From CBDFHV01 sp965247705 (GTDB lineage Bacteria; Pseudomonadota; Alphaproteobacteria; Rhodospirillales; CAMCUA01), in contig CBDFHV010000083.1 of the NCBI GenBank assembly GCA_965247705.1, positions 1 to 64,000 on the forward strand: 64,000 nt of DNA, given 5' to 3'. The translations under genes were made by a program, and so were the position numbers. Under the pieces are notes generated by a model. The model did not search any database. It was not told the origin of the DNA and saw nothing but the letters and a program-made list of their open reading frames with translations. Positions 49,530 to 58,361 of this stretch are shown here, in pieces (positions within the stretch are counted from its first letter, which is position 1; each line of letters opens with the position of its first letter).

Positions 49530-51125
49530 CCCGAATTATTCACGGCGCTGATTGAAAATGCTGGTGAGCGTAGATTAACCTGTTGAAATGCCGTATGATT
49601 TTGGTGTCAAGACAAGATCACATGGCAACAGAACAACCCACGGCTCACCATGAACGAGATTACCCCCTATCTCCCTGGTTTGTCACCCGTTGGAGGCAGG
49701 CCGCTTTGCGCCCGCTTCGACGGCGGACGGCTGTCGTCGGACGGCGGGGTGTTGTTGGGCGAGATCGACAGGCGGCTCGGCATCGCCGACGTGCTCGCTT
49801 CCTGCGTCACCGACGTGCGCGACCCGGCGAGCACGACCCACGCTTACGTAGACATGATCCGGGCGCGCCTGTTCGCTATTGCCTGCGGGTATGAGGATTG
49901 CGACGACCTCGACGTTCTGCGTTTCGATCCGGCGTTCAAGCTGGCCTGTGGCCGTTTGTCCGAGAGCGGCGACGACCTGATGAGCCAACCGACCCTGTCG
50001 CGCCTCGAGAACGCGCCGTCATGGCGCGCGCTCGGGCGCATGGGGCTGTCGATGATCGATCTGTTTTGCGCCAGCTTCAAGCGCGTTCCGGCGCGCATCG
50101 TTCTCGATATCGACGACACCGACGATGCCGTTCACGGCGGCCAGCAGCTGGCGCTGTTCAACGCCCATTACGACGACTATTGCTTCCAACCCATCCATAT
50201 CTTCGAGGCGGCCACCGGCAAGCCGGTGATGTCACTGCTGCGTCCCGGCAAGCGGCCCTCCGGCGACGAGGCGGCGCGGATCCTGAGACACGTCATCGGC
50301 CGCATCCGCCGCAACTGGCCACGGGTCGAGATCACCGTGCGGGGCGATGGCCACTACGCCACGCCGGAGGCCATGGAATTCCTCGAACGTCAGGGCTGCG
50401 GCTACATCTTCGGGCTTTCCGGCAACGCCCGGCTGAACAGGATCGGCCAGCCGTGGTGCGAGGACGCCGCCGTGCGCCGGGCGGGGCAGGGAAAGGATAA
50501 GGTGCGCCGCTTCTTCCACACCGGCTACCAGGCCAAAAGCTGGTCACGGCAACGCTCGGTCATCGCCCGCGTGGAAGCTACCGCCAAGGGCTGTGACGTC
50601 CGCTTCGTCGTCACCAACCTGAGCGGCCGCGCCAAGGCGCTCTACGAGAAGGTCTACTGCGCCCGCGGGCGGATGAAAAACATGATCAAGGACCACAAGC
50701 TCTACACCAAGTCCGACCGCACGTCGTGCCACCGTTGGGAGGCCAACCAGTTCCGCCTCTTCCTGCATACCGGCGCCTACTGGCTGCTGCATCAGCTTCG
50801 CCAAGCGGCGCCTCGGAAATCGCTGTGGCGAACGGCCACCTTCGAAACCCTGCGCCGGGCGTTTCTCAAAATCGCCGTCCGCGTCGAGGAGCTCAAGTCG
50901 CGCCTCAGGATCGCCCTGCCTTCGGCCTATCCCTATCAGCCGGCCATGATCGCCATCGCCGGGCGCATCACCGCCCAAGGGCCCTGAACCAAGCGGCAGG
51001 TGCCGCCGGACGAGCCCCGAACAACAACCTCCAACCTCTCCGACAATCCGTCTCAAAAATCGCCGTCAACCCGGTCGCTACCGCTCGTCCCGCTGAAATC
51101 CGATGGCCGTCATGAATAATTGGGG
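49530..51125 (+). mobile_element. IS1380-family insertion sequence, copy 2
   Basis: Same ends with CTAG at 49526-49529 and 51126-51129. It is 1596 bp because one TTG codon of the TTGTTG pair near 49752 is missing. It is flanked on the left by 65 bp of unassigned sequence and copy 1, on the right by the esterase segment and copy 3. Confidence 0.9.
49650..50987 (+). CDS. IS1380-family transposase, copy 2 (variant)
   Basis: 445 aa. Differs from copies 1 and 3 by Lys to Arg at about residue 17, loss of one Leu in the VLLLGE run, and Glu to Lys in RMENMIKDH (RMKNMIKDH). The last change lies in the region that carries the presumed catalytic Glu, so this copy may be impaired. Confidence 0.9.
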   Translation: MNEITPYLPGLSPVGGRPLCARFDGGRLSSDGGVLLGEIDRRLGIADVLASCVTDVRDPASTTHAYVDMIRARLFAIACGYEDCDDLDVLRFDPAFKLACGRLSESGDDLMSQPTLSRLENAPSWRALGRMGLSMIDLFCASFKRVPARIVLDIDDTDDAVHGGQQLALFNAHYDDYCFQPIHIFEAATGKPVMSLLRPGKRPSGDEAARILRHVIGRIRRNWPRVEITVRGDGHYATPEAMEFLERQGCGYIFGLSGNARLNRIGQPWCEDAAVRRAGQGKDKVRRFFHTGYQAKSWSRQRSVIARVEATAKGCDVRFVVTNLSGRAKALYEKVYCARGRMKNMIKDHKLYTKSDRTSCHRWEANQFRLFLHTGAYWLLHQLRQAAPRKSLWRTATFETLRRAFLKIAVRVEELKSRLRIALPSAYPYQPAMIAIAGRITAQGP

Positions 51126-51242
51126 CTAGGTGCAATAACGAGAGGGGCCGTATGACCGCTGTTGGCTAGTTGCTGCCGTAAGAAGGATGTGTGCGGCAAC
51201 CCTATATGTAGTGGGTGTCTGCATTAACCGGATGGGCACGGT

Positions 51243-52166
51243 CTATCCTTGCTCGGCGAGCTTGGCCGTCGAGCCCGCTTCTGTTGACTTGATCCATTCG
51301 GCAATGCGCTCCAGCGACTGTATCGCTTCGGGAAGTTTTGGCGCGAAGCGCTGCCAGACATGGATCATCTCGGGCCAGTTCTCGAACGTCGTCCCAACCC
51401 CGGCGGCCCTGGCCTTGTCGGCGAACCGAATGTTGTCGTCGGCACAGTAATCCTCGGTTCCCGTCTGTATGAGCAGCGGTGGAAACCCCGTGAGATCTGC
51501 CAGCATCGGCGACGCGAGCGGGTTCTTCAAGTCCTCGAGATAGCGCACGTAGAACCGCACGTCGTCGCGGGTCCATTGGGTCAGCTGCAGGAACTTCGAG
51601 GTCTTTTCGTCGAGGTCGAGCATGCCGCAGATAATGATGCATCCATCGGGAATTCTCTTTTGCTCCTGTTGGGCGTTCAGTACGGTCGCGGCAGCCAGCG
51701 CGCCGCCCGACGAGTCACCGGCAACGAAGATACTGCTTGGCACCGAGGGCGCGCCGGACGGTCCCTGCTCGAGTGCATGAAGGTATCCCCGGTAACAGTC
51801 CTCCACCCCGATGGGAAAGCGGAACTCGGGCGCCAGCCGGTACTCGACGAACAGCACCGCGCATTGCGTGAGGTGCGACAGCCATCCGACCAGGTTGCGG
51901 TGCGAGTGCATGCCGCAATTCATGAAGCCGCCGCCGTGGAAGTATACGATGCGCCGATCCGGGGATGACCCGGGCACGCAGACCCAAAAGCATGTGGCTT
52001 CACCGGCGAGACAGTATTCGACGCGGGTGCCTTCGGGCATCGCCAGTTGGGTCGGCGGCATGGACGCGCGCGCTGCCCGAAGGTCGAAGAATTCCGTGGA
52101 TACGCCGGCTTTTTCGCGATTGCTGGCGATCTGCTGCTTGGCCCATTCCAGTTCCGGCGACGGCAT
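51243..52166 (-). CDS. HSL-family alpha/beta hydrolase (esterase)
   Basis: 307 aa. Hormone-sensitive-lipase group: oxyanion HGGG in VYFHGGGFMNCG, nucleophile in VAGDSSGGALAAA, acid in IQTGTEDYCADD, His in PEMIHVWQRF. Substrates are usually short acyl esters. It lies between IS1380 copies 2 and 3, so it may be passenger DNA of a composite transposon, with the MITE-like element 13 bp upstream of its start. Confidence 0.9.
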   Translation of the reverse strand: MPSPELEWAKQQIASNREKAGVSTEFFDLRAARASMPPTQLAMPEGTRVEYCLAGEATCFWVCVPGSSPDRRIVYFHGGGFMNCGMHSHRNLVGWLSHLTQCAVLFVEYRLAPEFRFPIGVEDCYRGYLHALEQGPSGAPSVPSSIFVAGDSSGGALAAATVLNAQQEQKRIPDGCIIICGMLDLDEKTSKFLQLTQWTRDDVRFYVRYLEDLKNPLASPMLADLTGFPPLLIQTGTEDYCADDNIRFADKARAAGVGTTFENWPEMIHVWQRFAPKLPEAIQSLERIAEWIKSTEAGSTAKLAEQG

Positions 52167-52181
52167 CCAATTTCCTCCCTA

Positions 52182-52274
52182 GTGTTCCGATCGAGACATT
52201 TCGTTCCCATTAAATCTACGCAAACTGCGACCTTCACCCCCGGGCTCAGGAACCAAATGTTAGAATCGCAACAC
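52182..52274. mobile_element. 93-bp MITE-like element, copy 2
   Basis: Reverse complement of 18002-18094, apparently base for base. TA at both sides (52180-52181, 52275-52276), ends CTAGTGTTCCGATCGAGAC and CTAGTGTTGCGATTCTAAC. Located between the esterase start and IS1380 copy 3, so it may carry or block the esterase promoter. Confidence 0.78.
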
Positions 52275-52293
52275 TAGATATCGGCCTCCCTAG

Positions 52294-53892
52294 CCCGAAT
52301 TATTCACGGCGCTGATTGAAAATGCTGGTGAGCGTAGATTAACCTGTTGAAATGCCGTATGATTTTGGTGTCAAGACAAGATCACATGGCAACAGAACAA
52401 CCCACGGCTCACCATGAACGAGATTACCCCCTATCTCCCTGGTTTGTCACCCGTTGGAGGCAAGCCGCTTTGCGCCCGCTTCGACGGCGGACGGCTGTCG
52501 TCGGACGGCGGGGTGTTGTTGTTGGGCGAGATCGACAGGCGGCTCGGCATCGCCGACGTGCTCGCTTCCTGCGTCACCGACGTGCGCGACCCGGCGAGCA
52601 CGACCCACGCTTACGTAGACATGATCCGGGCGCGCCTGTTCGCTATTGCCTGCGGGTATGAGGATTGCGACGACCTCGACGTTCTGCGTTTCGATCCGGC
52701 GTTCAAGCTGGCCTGTGGCCGTTTGTCCGAGAGCGGCGACGACCTGATGAGCCAACCGACCCTGTCGCGCCTCGAGAACGCGCCGTCATGGCGCGCGCTC
52801 GGGCGCATGGGGCTGTCGATGATCGATCTGTTTTGCGCCAGCTTCAAGCGCGTTCCGGCGCGCATCGTTCTCGATATCGACGACACCGACGATGCCGTTC
52901 ACGGCGGCCAGCAGCTGGCGCTGTTCAACGCCCATTACGACGACTATTGCTTCCAACCCATCCATATCTTCGAGGCGGCCACCGGCAAGCCGGTGATGTC
53001 ACTGCTGCGTCCCGGCAAGCGGCCCTCCGGCGACGAGGCGGCGCGGATCCTGAGACACGTCATCGGCCGCATCCGCCGCAACTGGCCACGGGTCGAGATC
53101 ACCGTGCGGGGCGATGGCCACTACGCCACGCCGGAGGCCATGGAATTCCTCGAACGTCAGGGCTGCGGCTACATCTTCGGGCTTTCCGGCAACGCCCGGC
53201 TGAACAGGATCGGCCAGCCGTGGTGCGAGGACGCCGCCGTGCGCCGGGCGGGGCAGGGAAAGGATAAGGTGCGCCGCTTCTTCCACACCGGCTACCAGGC
53301 CAAAAGCTGGTCACGGCAACGCTCGGTCATCGCCCGCGTGGAAGCTACCGCCAAGGGCTGTGACGTCCGCTTCGTCGTCACCAACCTGAGCGGCCGCGCC
53401 AAGGCGCTCTACGAGAAGGTCTACTGCGCCCGCGGGCGGATGGAAAACATGATCAAGGACCACAAGCTCTACACCAAGTCCGACCGCACGTCGTGCCACC
53501 GTTGGGAGGCCAACCAGTTCCGCCTCTTCCTGCATACCGGCGCCTACTGGCTGCTGCATCAGCTTCGCCAAGCGGCGCCTCGGAAATCGCTGTGGCGAAC
53601 GGCCACCTTCGAAACCCTGCGCCGGGCGTTTCTCAAAATCGCCGTCCGCGTCGAGGAGCTCAAGTCGCGCCTCAGGATCGCCCTGCCTTCGGCCTATCCC
53701 TATCAGCCGGCCATGATCGCCATCGCCGGGCGCATCACCGCCCAAGGGCCCTGAACCAAGCGGCAGGTGCCGCCGGACGAGCCCCGAACAACAACCTCCA
53801 ACCTCTCCGACAATCCGTCTCAAAAATCGCCGTCAACCCGGTCGCTACCGCTCGTCCCGCTGAAATCCGATGGCCGTCATGAATAATTGGGG
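52294..53892 (+). mobile_element. IS1380-family insertion sequence, copy 3
   Basis: 1599 bp, left CTAG at 52290-52293, right TTAG at 53893-53896, a one-base mismatch in the duplication. It ends 17 bp before the ccmC ATG, leaving only the ribosome-binding site (AAGGGA). Any ccmC promoter must lie within the element or be read through from it. Confidence 0.9.
52414..53754 (+). CDS. IS1380-family transposase, copy 3
   Basis: 446 aa, identical to copy 1 (VLDIDDTDD, VRGDGHY, RMENMIKDH). It reads toward ccmC, so transposase transcription could carry on into the ccm operon. Confidence 0.92.
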   Translation: MNEITPYLPGLSPVGGKPLCARFDGGRLSSDGGVLLLGEIDRRLGIADVLASCVTDVRDPASTTHAYVDMIRARLFAIACGYEDCDDLDVLRFDPAFKLACGRLSESGDDLMSQPTLSRLENAPSWRALGRMGLSMIDLFCASFKRVPARIVLDIDDTDDAVHGGQQLALFNAHYDDYCFQPIHIFEAATGKPVMSLLRPGKRPSGDEAARILRHVIGRIRRNWPRVEITVRGDGHYATPEAMEFLERQGCGYIFGLSGNARLNRIGQPWCEDAAVRRAGQGKDKVRRFFHTGYQAKSWSRQRSVIARVEATAKGCDVRFVVTNLSGRAKALYEKVYCARGRMENMIKDHKLYTKSDRTSCHRWEANQFRLFLHTGAYWLLHQLRQAAPRKSLWRTATFETLRRAFLKIAVRVEELKSRLRIALPSAYPYQPAMIAIAGRITAQGP

Positions 53893-53909
53893 TTAGATAA
53901 GGGACCATC

Positions 53910-54647
53910 ATGGCCACCCGACGCAGCCTTCACCAATTTGCCAACCCGGCCCGCTTCCTCAGGCTGGGCGCCGTCGTCGAGCCGTGGGCTCTGGGGGTGA
54001 CCCTGGTCAGCCTGGCGGCGGGCCTCTACCTGGCGCTGTTCGCTTCGCCCCGCGACTACCAGCAGAGCGAGACCGTGCGCATCATGTACGTGCATGTGCC
54101 ATCTGCCTGGATGGCGCTGTTCTGCTACTCCTCCCTGGCCATCGCCAGCGCCATGGCCCTGATCTGGCGTCATCCCCTGGCCGACGTGATCGCCAAGAGC
54201 ACCGCCCCCATCGGCGCCTGCTTCACCTTCCTGGCCCTGGCCACCGGTTCCCTGTGGGGCAAGCCCATGTGGGGAACCTGGTGGGTGTGGGATGCCCGAC
54301 TGACCTCGGTGCTGATCCTGTTCTTTCTCTATTTGGGCTACATGGCGCTGCACGATGCCTTCGACGACCCGGCCCGGGGGTCGCGGGCGGCGGCGATCCT
54401 GGCCCTGGTGGGCTTCGTCAACGTGCCGATCATCAAGTTTTCCGTCGACTGGTGGAATACCCTGCACCAGCCGGCGAGCGTGGTCCGCCTGGACGGACCG
54501 GCGATCCATCCCAGCATGCTGGCGCCGCTGCTGCTGATGGCGATCGCGTTTACCGCCTATTTCGTCTGGGTGCTGCTGGTCCGGGTGCGGGCCGAACTGT
54601 TGACCCAGCGCATCCGGGCGCTGCGCCTTCGCCAGGCGGAAGGGTGA
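53910..54647 (+). CDS. ccmC: Heme exporter/handling protein CcmC
   Basis: 245 aa, six transmembrane helices. The tryptophan-rich heme-handling motif GTWWVWDARLTSVLILFF is present, with His in MYVHVPSAWMAL and a second near STVDWWNTLHQPA-type loop. CcmC loads heme on CcmE in the periplasm. It is the first surviving gene of the operon: ccmA and ccmB, which normally precede it, are replaced by an IS1380 ending 17 bp upstream. Confidence 0.95.
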   Translation: MATRRSLHQFANPARFLRLGAVVEPWALGVTLVSLAAGLYLALFASPRDYQQSETVRIMYVHVPSAWMALFCYSSLAIASAMALIWRHPLADVIAKSTAPIGACFTFLALATGSLWGKPMWGTWWVWDARLTSVLILFFLYLGYMALHDAFDDPARGSRAAAILALVGFVNVPIIKFSVDWWNTLHQPASVVRLDGPAIHPSMLAPLLLMAIAFTAYFVWVLLVRVRAELLTQRIRALRLRQAEG

Positions 54648-54656
54648 GGAGTGACG

Positions 54657-54863
54657 ATGGATCAGCTCGCCGAGTTCCTCAGCATGGGCGGTTACGGAGC
54701 CTTCGTGTGGCCAGCCTATGGCCTGGCGATGGCGGTGCTGGTGGGGATGGCCTGGGCGAGCCGGCGCATCCTCCGCCATCGACAGGCCGACCTGGCCCGC
54801 CTGGCCGGCGCCGACCCGGTAGGCGCGGAACGCCGCCAACGGAGGACCGCCCGTGAAGCGTAA
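54657..54863 (+). CDS. ccmD: Heme exporter protein CcmD
   Basis: 68 aa from the ATG at 54657 (MDQLAEFLSMGGYGAFVWPAYG), with GAGGAG 4 bp upstream; a GTG at 54651 is the alternative. One transmembrane helix (YGLAMAVLVGMAWASRRIL) and a basic cytoplasmic tail, as usual for this small subunit that releases holo-CcmE from CcmABC. Confidence 0.9.
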   Translation: MDQLAEFLSMGGYGAFVWPAYGLAMAVLVGMAWASRRILRHRQADLARLAGADPVGAERRQRRTAREA

Positions 54864-55341
54864 GCACAAACGTCTGACCTTCGTCGGCCTGGGGCTGCTG
54901 CTGTTGGCGACGGCGGCGGCCCTGATCCTGACTGCGCTGGAGGACAGCGTGGTCTTTTTCTACAGTCCCACGGACCTGCTGAGCAAAGAGGCCGAACTGG
55001 GCCCCGACCGGCGCCTGCGCATCGGCGGCCTGGTCGAGGAGGGCAGCGTCGAGCGTACCGACGGCGGCGCGATCACCTCCTTCCTGGTGACCGACCTTCA
55101 GAACGTGGTTCCCGTGACCTACCGGGGCTTGCTGCCCGACCTGTTCCGCGAAGGCCAAGGGGTGGTGGCCGAAGGGAGCTGGCGGGACGGGCGTTTTGTC
55201 GCCAGCGAGGTGCTGGCCAAGCACGACGAGAACTACATGCCGCCCGAGGTGGCGGACGCCCTCAAGAAATCCGGCAAGTGGCAACATATGAAGGACGCCA
55301 TGGAATCGTCGGGACAGATCAATGGGAGCCCTAGGAAATGA
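54853..55341 (+). CDS. ccmE: Heme chaperone CcmE
   Basis: 162 aa from a GTG that overlaps ccmD. N-terminal anchor (LTFVGLGLLLLATAAALIL), OB-fold body (RLRIGGLVEEGSVER, VTYRGLLPDLFREGQGVVAEG), and the heme-binding His motif LAKHDENYMP. It receives heme from CcmC and passes it to CcmF. Confidence 0.95.
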   Translation: MKRKHKRLTFVGLGLLLLATAAALILTALEDSVVFFYSPTDLLSKEAELGPDRRLRIGGLVEEGSVERTDGGAITSFLVTDLQNVVPVTYRGLLPDLFREGQGVVAEGSWRDGRFVASEVLAKHDENYMPPEVADALKKSGKWQHMKDAMESSGQINGSPRK

Positions 55342-57326
55342 TCGTCGAGATCGGCCATTTCGCCCTCGTGCTGGCGCTGGTGGTGGCCCTGGTGCAGGGG
55401 ACGGTGCCCCTGGTCGGCGCCGCCCGCGGTATTGCCCCGTGGATGGGGCTCGCCCGCGGCACGGCGCTGGCCCAGTTCCTGCTCATCGCGGTGTCCTTCG
55501 GCTGCCTCACCCACGCCTTCGTGACGTCCGATTTCTCGGTCCTCAACGTGGCGGCCAACTCCCACTCGGCAAAGCCCATGCTCTACAAGGTCTCGGGCGT
55601 GTGGGGGAACCACGAGGGGTCGATGCTGTTGTGGGTTCTGATCCTCGCCACCTTCGGCGCGGCGGTGGCGGCCTTCGGCCGCAACCTGCCGCCATCGCTC
55701 AGGGCCCGGGCCCTGGCCGTGCAGGCCCTGATCGCCTTCGGGTTCCTGCTGTTCATCCTGGCAACCTCCAACCCCTTCGAGCGGCTGGTACCGCCGCCCC
55801 TGGACGGCCGCGGCCTCAACCCGCTGCTGCAGGACCCTGGGCTCGCCTTCCATCCGCCGTTCCTCTACCTGGGCTACGTGGGCTTCTCCATGGCCTTCTC
55901 CTTCGCCATGGCCGCCCTGATCGAGGGTCGGGTGGACCCCGCCTGGGCCCGCTGGGTGCGCCCCTGGACCCTGGCCGCCTGGGCGTTCCTCACCTTGGGA
56001 ATCGGGCTCGGCTCGTGGTGGGCCTACTACGAGCTGGGCTGGGGCGGCTGGTGGTATTGGGACCCGGTGGAGAACGCCTCGTTCATGCCGTGGCTGGCGG
56101 GCACCGCGCTTCTTCATTCGGCTATCGTGGTGGAAAAGCGGAACACCCTGAAGGGCTGGACCATCTTCCTCGCCATCGTCACTTTCGGCCTTAGCCTGCT
56201 GGGCACGTTCCTGGTGCGCTCCGGCATCCTGACATCGGTTCACACCTTCGCCAGCGACCCGGCCCGGGGCGTCTTCATTCTCGCCCTGATGGCGCTGATC
56301 GTCGGCGGCGCCTTCACCTTGTTTGCTTTCCGGGCGCCGGCCCTCAAGTCGGGCGGAATGTTCCGGCCCATTTCCCGGGAAGGCGGCCTGCTGCTCAACA
56401 ACCTGCTGCTGACCGTGGCCGCCGCCGCGGTGCTGCTGGGCACGCTCTATCCGCTGTTGCTGGACGCGGTGGGCGGCGGCAAGGTGTCGGTGGGGGCGCC
56501 CTTCTTCAACGCCGTTTTCGTGCCCCTCATGGTGCCCCTGATCGCCGCCGTCGCGGTCGGACCCTTGCTGGCCTGGAAGCGGGCCGATCTATCGGGTGCG
56601 CTGGCCCGCCTGCGGGTGGCCCTGGGGGTCGCCTTCGTGGCCATCGCGGCCGTGTGGTTCATGGTCGAACCCCACTCCGTGCTGGCCGCCCTCGGCATGG
56701 GCTTCGCCACCTGGCTGGTGGTCGGCACCATGGTCGAACTGACCAGCCGGGTGCGCCTGTTCCGCGCCGACCTCGGCGAAAGCCTGCGCCGCCTGGGCCG
56801 CATGCCCCGTTCCGCCTGGGGCATGACGCTGGCCCACATGGGTCTGGGAATCGTGGTCGCCGGAATCACCGCTTCCTCGGCCTGGAAAATCGAAGACATA
56901 CGGTCCATGCGGGCCGGCGAGTCGGTGACCATCGCCGGCTACGAATTCACCTTCGACGGCGCGCGCGGCGTTCAGGGCCCCAACTACCGGGCCGTTCGCG
57001 GCACCTTCACCGTCCGTCGCGACGGCGCCGTAGTGACCGTGCTGCGGCCGGAAAACCGCACCTATCCCGTGGAGGGCCAGACCACCACCGAGGCGGCCAT
57101 CGAGTCCACCTTCCTGGGCGATATCTACGCGGTGATCGGCAATGGGGAAGGGGAGGGCCGCTTCGTCACCCGGCTCTACTTCAATCCCCTGGTCCCCTGG
57201 ATCTGGGCCGGGATCCTGATCATGGTCGGCGCCGCCGCGGTCAGCCTGACCGATCGACGCCACCGGGTGGGGGCGCCGGTGCGTGCCCGCCAGGCCGCCG
57301 CGGCGGTCGCCTCGGCGGCGGCCTGA
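55338..57326 (+). CDS. ccmF: Cytochrome c heme lyase CcmF
   Basis: 662 aa multi-pass membrane protein starting at the ATG overlapping the ccmE stop (ATGA). The WWD heme-handling domain is GWGGWWYWDPVENASFMPWL, with GVWGNHEGSMLLWVLILA and LHSAIVVEKR nearby and SFLGTFLVRSG-type LLGTFLVRSGILTSVHTFA. It ligates heme to apocytochrome c with CcmH and CcmI. Confidence 0.95.
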   Translation: MIVEIGHFALVLALVVALVQGTVPLVGAARGIAPWMGLARGTALAQFLLIAVSFGCLTHAFVTSDFSVLNVAANSHSAKPMLYKVSGVWGNHEGSMLLWVLILATFGAAVAAFGRNLPPSLRARALAVQALIAFGFLLFILATSNPFERLVPPPLDGRGLNPLLQDPGLAFHPPFLYLGYVGFSMAFSFAMAALIEGRVDPAWARWVRPWTLAAWAFLTLGIGLGSWWAYYELGWGGWWYWDPVENASFMPWLAGTALLHSAIVVEKRNTLKGWTIFLAIVTFGLSLLGTFLVRSGILTSVHTFASDPARGVFILALMALIVGGAFTLFAFRAPALKSGGMFRPISREGGLLLNNLLLTVAAAAVLLGTLYPLLLDAVGGGKVSVGAPFFNAVFVPLMVPLIAAVAVGPLLAWKRADLSGALARLRVALGVAFVAIAAVWFMVEPHSVLAALGMGFATWLVVGTMVELTSRVRLFRADLGESLRRLGRMPRSAWGMTLAHMGLGIVVAGITASSAWKIEDIRSMRAGESVTIAGYEFTFDGARGVQGPNYRAVRGTFTVRRDGAVVTVLRPENRTYPVEGQTTTEAAIESTFLGDIYAVIGNGEGEGRFVTRLYFNPLVPWIWAGILIMVGAAAVSLTDRRHRVGAPVRARQAAAAVASAAA

Positions 57327-57336
57327 GGTCCGGACC

Positions 57337-57888
57337 GTGGGCCGGCTCGCCTCCATCCTGCCTCTGACCGGGTTCCTGCTGTTGGCCGGCGTCTTCTTCG
57401 GCTACCTGCAGATGATCCGCAGCGGCGAGAAGGTTATCAGCGAGTTGCCTTCGGCATTGATCGACAAGCCGGTGCCGGATTTCGACCTGCCGCCCATCGC
57501 GGGCTACATCAAACCGGGGCTATCCAGCGGCGACTTCGAGGGCAAGGTCTCGGTGGTCAATGTCTTCGCCTCCTGGTGCATCCCCTGCCGGGCGGAGCAT
57601 GAGGTGGTCACCCGGCTGGCCGAAATGGGTGTCGCCGCCGTTTACGGCCTCAACTACAAGAACGATTCCGCCCAGGCCATCGCTTGGCTCGAGCAACTGG
57701 GCGACCCCTACGCCGCCATCGGCGCCGACGTCGGCGGCCGGGTGGGTATCGACTGGGGCGTCTACGGGGTGCCGGAGACCTTCGTCATCGATCCCGCCGG
57801 CAAGATACGCTTCAAGCACGTGGGACCGCTGACGTTCCAGGCCCTGGAACGGGACGTGCTGCCGGTGATCCGGGAGCTGACGCCGTGA
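57337..57888 (+). CDS. ccmG: Thiol:disulfide oxidoreductase CcmG/DsbE
   Basis: 183 aa from a GTG at 57337. N-terminal anchor (LPLTGFLLLAGVFFGYL), thioredoxin fold with the redox pair Cys81-Cys84 in FASWCIPCRAEH, GLNYKND and the cis-Pro block YGVPETFVID. It reduces apocytochrome c cysteines in the periplasm. The stop overlaps the ccmH GTG. Confidence 0.93.
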   Translation: MGRLASILPLTGFLLLAGVFFGYLQMIRSGEKVISELPSALIDKPVPDFDLPPIAGYIKPGLSSGDFEGKVSVVNVFASWCIPCRAEHEVVTRLAEMGVAAVYGLNYKNDSAQAIAWLEQLGDPYAAIGADVGGRVGIDWGVYGVPETFVIDPAGKIRFKHVGPLTFQALERDVLPVIRELTP

Positions 57889-58361
57889 GACGGGCGTTAC
57901 AGGCTCTGTTGTCCCTGCTTCTTATCCTTGCCGCGCCCGCCGGCGCGGTGCTGCCCGACGAAATATTGGGCGACCCGGTGCTGGAGACCCGGGCCCGGGA
58001 CATCAGCCAGAACCTGCGCTGCCTGGTGTGCCAGAACCAGTCGATCGACGATTCCAACGCCGACCTGGCCCGCGACCTGCGAATTCTGGTGCGCGAGCGC
58101 CTGACCGCCGGCGACAGCGACAGCGAGGTGGTGACCTACGTGGTCAACCGCTATGGCGACTTCGTCCTCCTCAAGCCGCCCTTCAAGGGCACCACCTACG
58201 TCCTGTGGTTCGGTCCGGCGATCATCGCCCTCCTCGGCCTGATCGCCGTATTGGTCTTCTATCGGCGGCGGCGGACCGCGCCGGAAGCCGCCGCCGCACC
58301 GCCCCTCAGCGACGCGGAACGGCGGCGCCTCGACGCCCTGCTGGGGGACGAGGACCGATGA
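57885..58361 (+). CDS. ccmH: Cytochrome c maturation protein CcmH (CycL)
   Basis: 158 aa from a GTG. Signal-like helix, then the redox motif NLRCLVCQNQSIDDSNADLA (LRCxxCQ), EVVTYVVNRYGDFVLLKPP, and a C-terminal transmembrane helix (LWFGPAIIALLGLIAVLVFYRRR). This is the short, single-function CcmH; the TPR part is a separate gene next door. Confidence 0.93.
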   Translation: MRRALQALLSLLLILAAPAGAVLPDEILGDPVLETRARDISQNLRCLVCQNQSIDDSNADLARDLRILVRERLTAGDSDSEVVTYVVNRYGDFVLLKPPFKGTTYVLWFGPAIIALLGLIAVLVFYRRRRTAPEAAAAPPLSDAERRRLDALLGDEDR

